Source of the DNA: an uncultured Bryobacterales bacterium | Lineage (GTDB): Bacteria > Acidobacteriota > Terriglobia > Bryobacterales > Bryobacteraceae | DNA length: 7,847 bases | NCBI GenBank assembly: GCA_937859895.1 | Contig: CALMAV010000116.1 | Location: 1 to 7,847, forward strand | Reading direction: 5' to 3' | Shown: piece after piece, positions 6,692 through 7,847 of the stretch | How the letters are laid out: the number at the start of each line of letters is the position of its first letter | How positions within the stretch are numbered: position 1 is the first letter of the stretch | Notes under the pieces: generated by a model | The model's database searches: none | Seen by the model: only the letters and a program-made list of their open reading frames with translations | Told to the model about the DNA's origin: nothing | Position numbers and translations under genes: made by a program

Positions 6692-7483
6692 CTAGGGGAG
6701 CATCAAGCCGCCAGTTACGTCGAAGATGCCACCGTTGATAAACCGGGCATCGTTTGAGGCAAGGAAGACATACATAGGCGCCAGCTCAGCCGGCTGGGCC
6801 GGACGCTCCATGGGATTGGTTTTGCCGAACTCCTTCACTTTATCTTCCGGCATAGTTGCGGGAATCAGAGGAGTCCAAACAGGTCCGGGCGCTACGGCGT
6901 TTACGCGAATGCCTTGCTTGATGGCAAGTTGCGCCAGTGCCTTTGTGAAGGTTACGATGGCACCTTTGGTACTGGCGTACGCCAGCAAGCTAGGCGTCGG
7001 TTTATAAGCTTGGACCGAAGTGGTGTTGAGAATGATCCCGCCTTCTTTCATCTGGGCCAAGGCGGCCCGGCTGAGGTAGAACATGGCGCTGATATTAGTG
7101 CGAAATGTTTTATCCCACTCCTCCGGAGTAAGCTCTTCGATGCTGTCGTGGGACATCTGAAAAGCTGCATTATTAACCAGGATGTCAATCGCTCCAAACT
7201 CCTGGACAGTTCGGTCTACCAATGCCTGGCAGTGGGCAACTTCTTCGATGGATCCACCAACAGTAACGGCCTTACGGCCAGCATCACGGACCAGTTGCGC
7301 ACTCTGTTCAGCATCTTCATCCTCATCAAGGTAGGAGATCAAAACATCGGCACCTTCACGTGCAAAAGCTAAAGCGATGGCGCGTCCGATTCCGCTATCG
7401 CCACCTGTAATCAGCGCCTTCTTGCCTTTCAGGCGACCGAAACCCTGATAAGACTCCTCGCCATGGTCCGGCTGTGTACCCAT
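6692..7483 (-). CDS. Short-chain dehydrogenase/reductase, YghA/general-stress-39 type
   Basis: This is a predicted cytoplasmic NAD(P)-dependent oxidoreductase; its substrate is unknown. Counting from ATG 7483: Rossmann motif TGGDSGIG (26-33), NNAA (104-107), N130, catalytic S156 in TTSVQAY, and Y169/K173 in YASTK. PGPVWTPL (199-206) and the C-terminal GGIFDVTGG (251-259) are typical SDR elements. GRLKGKKALITGGDSGIGRA and RPAQPAELAPMYVFLAS match, from memory, the subgroup of E. coli YghA and Bacillus general stress protein 39. At the place where most SDRs have the adenine-contacting Asp after strand 4, this protein reads VGGSIEE, so Asp is replaced by Ser (S78). The first ATG gives 263 residues, whereas the subgroup is nearer 290. 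The frame remains open and family-like up to 7579 (see the separate entry), so this coordinate is the conservative choice. It precedes the membrane-protein gene by 53 bases. Confidence 0.88.
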   Translation of the reverse strand: MGTQPDHGEESYQGFGRLKGKKALITGGDSGIGRAIALAFAREGADVLISYLDEDEDAEQSAQLVRDAGRKAVTVGGSIEEVAHCQALVDRTVQEFGAIDILVNNAAFQMSHDSIEELTPEEWDKTFRTNISAMFYLSRAALAQMKEGGIILNTTSVQAYKPTPSLLAYASTKGAIVTFTKALAQLAIKQGIRVNAVAPGPVWTPLIPATMPEDKVKEFGKTNPMERPAQPAELAPMYVFLASNDARFINGGIFDVTGGLMLP

Positions 7484-7579
7484 TTCGCCCGTGGTACCAG
7501 GCTCTGTGCTTTGCTTAGGCTCCGGAAATGTCGGCTTCGGTCCTTGCTTTCTGGGATCGGTAGTTGTTTCTACAGGAAT
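7484..7579 (-). other. Probable N-terminal extension of the SDR, starting at ATT 7579
   Basis: The SDR frame continues upstream of ATG 7483 for 32 codons to an in-frame TAG at 7580-7582. The extra residues read TDPRKQGPKPTFPEP, then KQSTEPGTTGE, joining MGTQPDHGEE. This proline-rich head (DP..Q..KP.FP......PG....M...PDHGE) is what YghA-type SDRs normally carry before their Rossmann domain, so it looks coding. There is no ATG, GTG, TTG or CTG in the extension. The only candidate start is ATT at 7577-7579. On the minus strand AGAGGA (7592-7587) stands 7 bases before it, good Shine-Dalgarno spacing. Alternatives are a recently lost start codon, with translation falling back to ATG 7483, or a sequencing error. 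Confidence 0.5.
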
Positions 7580-7654
7580 CTATTGTTCCTCTATTTAAAG
7601 GGACAACAACAGTCCTAGTTAGTTACCACTGCTGTCAACGACTGTAAATACTGC
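7580..7654 (-). promoter_or_regulatory. Intergenic region upstream of the SDR gene
   Basis: The 75 bases between the VWFA-like stop and the SDR frame contain a perfect -35 hexamer TTGACA on the minus strand (7638-7633). No good -10 is found at 16-18 bases from it. A T/A-rich TTTAAAT lies at 7599-7593, but its own -35 is poor. GGAC-(7)-GTCC is a short dyad (4 bp) at 7601-7615, followed on the minus strand by CTTT; it is too weak to call a terminator. A promoter here is plausible, and read-through from the upstream gene is equally possible. Confidence 0.3.
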
Positions 7655-7847
7655 TTACATACCTGCTTTAACAAATACCCGATCAGCGGCAGCAACAGAG
7701 GCGTCTTTCTCAAGAATGCGAACCTTTACCGGTTGTAACTCAGATTTTTTTTGTGGCGCAACTTCAAAAGTGAGTATGTATTGGTTCTCTAATTGTTCTT
7801 GAATTTCCTTAAAGTAGGGTGCAAACGAAACGGGCGCGCCAAAACCC
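7655..7847 (-). CDS. VWFA-related acidobacterial-type protein, C-terminal end (runs off right edge)
   Basis: The minus-strand frame entering from the right edge is open for 63 codons and ends with TAA at 7657-7655. Its translation contains SFAPYFKEIQEQLENQYILTFEV, then KSELQPVKVRI, and ends AADRVFVKAGM. The pattern (a short helix before LxNQYxLTF, then a K-rich turn, LQPVKV, and AADRV(F/W)V at the end) is, from memory, the typical close of the VWFA-related domain proteins widespread in acidobacteria, usually secreted proteins with a von Willebrand A-like fold. Only the tail is visible, so neither signal peptide nor metal site can be checked. It is co-oriented with the SDR gene downstream. Confidence 0.6.
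   Translation of the reverse strand, partial: GFGAPVSFAPYFKEIQEQLENQYILTFEVAPQKKSELQPVKVRILEKDASVAAADRVFVKAGM

Noticed and set aside
6914..7372. 152-codon plus-strand open frame opposite the SDR gene
   Set aside because: The SDR catalytic motifs are on the other strand across the same bases; this frame shows no domain.
7601..7615. GGAC-(7)-GTCC as a terminator of the VWFA-like gene
   Set aside because: Only four pairs and three T after it; could arise by chance.

Overview
The window looks like ordinary chromosomal DNA from an Acidobacteriota bacterium, probably of the Acidobacteriaceae/Terriglobia group. The evidence is indirect: the C-terminal tail of a protein resembling the VWFA-related domain family typical of acidobacteria, an exported aldo/keto reductase, a carboxypeptidase-regulatory-like membrane protein, and a large APC permease with a cytoplasmic stress-protein-like tail. 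No tRNA, rRNA, CRISPR array, insertion sequence or phage gene was seen. Every protein assignment rests on motif reading and memory of the families, not on a database search.

Left part (1-2884). A threonine synthase gene runs off the left edge on the minus strand. Only its N-terminal 179 residues are present, including the zinc-ribbon-like head and the PLP lysine. A 119-base divergent intergenic region separates it from a plus-strand 741-residue permease (12 membrane segments plus a soluble C-terminal third).

Middle part (2885-4356). A small minus-strand gene of about 71 codons meets the permease tail to tail. It is followed, divergently, by a secreted major-royal-jelly/Yellow-type beta-propeller protein on the plus strand. 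That gene ends 8 bases from the stop of the next, convergent, gene.

Right part (4357-7847). Four minus-strand genes lie head to tail. In transcription order they are: the C-terminal end of a VWFA-like protein entering from the right edge, an SDR oxidoreductase of the YghA type, a membrane-anchored carboxypeptidase-regulatory-like protein with six cysteines, and a Tat-exported aldo/keto reductase. Gaps of 75 (or 171, depending on the SDR start), 53 and 65 bases make co-transcription of the last three possible. A 9-bp hairpin sits between the SDR gene and the next gene.

The most notable feature of the right part is start-codon use. The aldo/keto reductase must start at TTG to keep its Tat signal. 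The membrane protein also has only TTG starts before its anchor. The SDR reading frame continues 32 codons upstream of its first ATG with family-like sequence, but offers only a near-cognate ATT, preceded by a well-placed ribosome binding site. I did not find a clear new multi-gene system. The best leads are these start-site anomalies, the large insertion in the aldo/keto reductase and the uncharacterised small and six-cysteine proteins.
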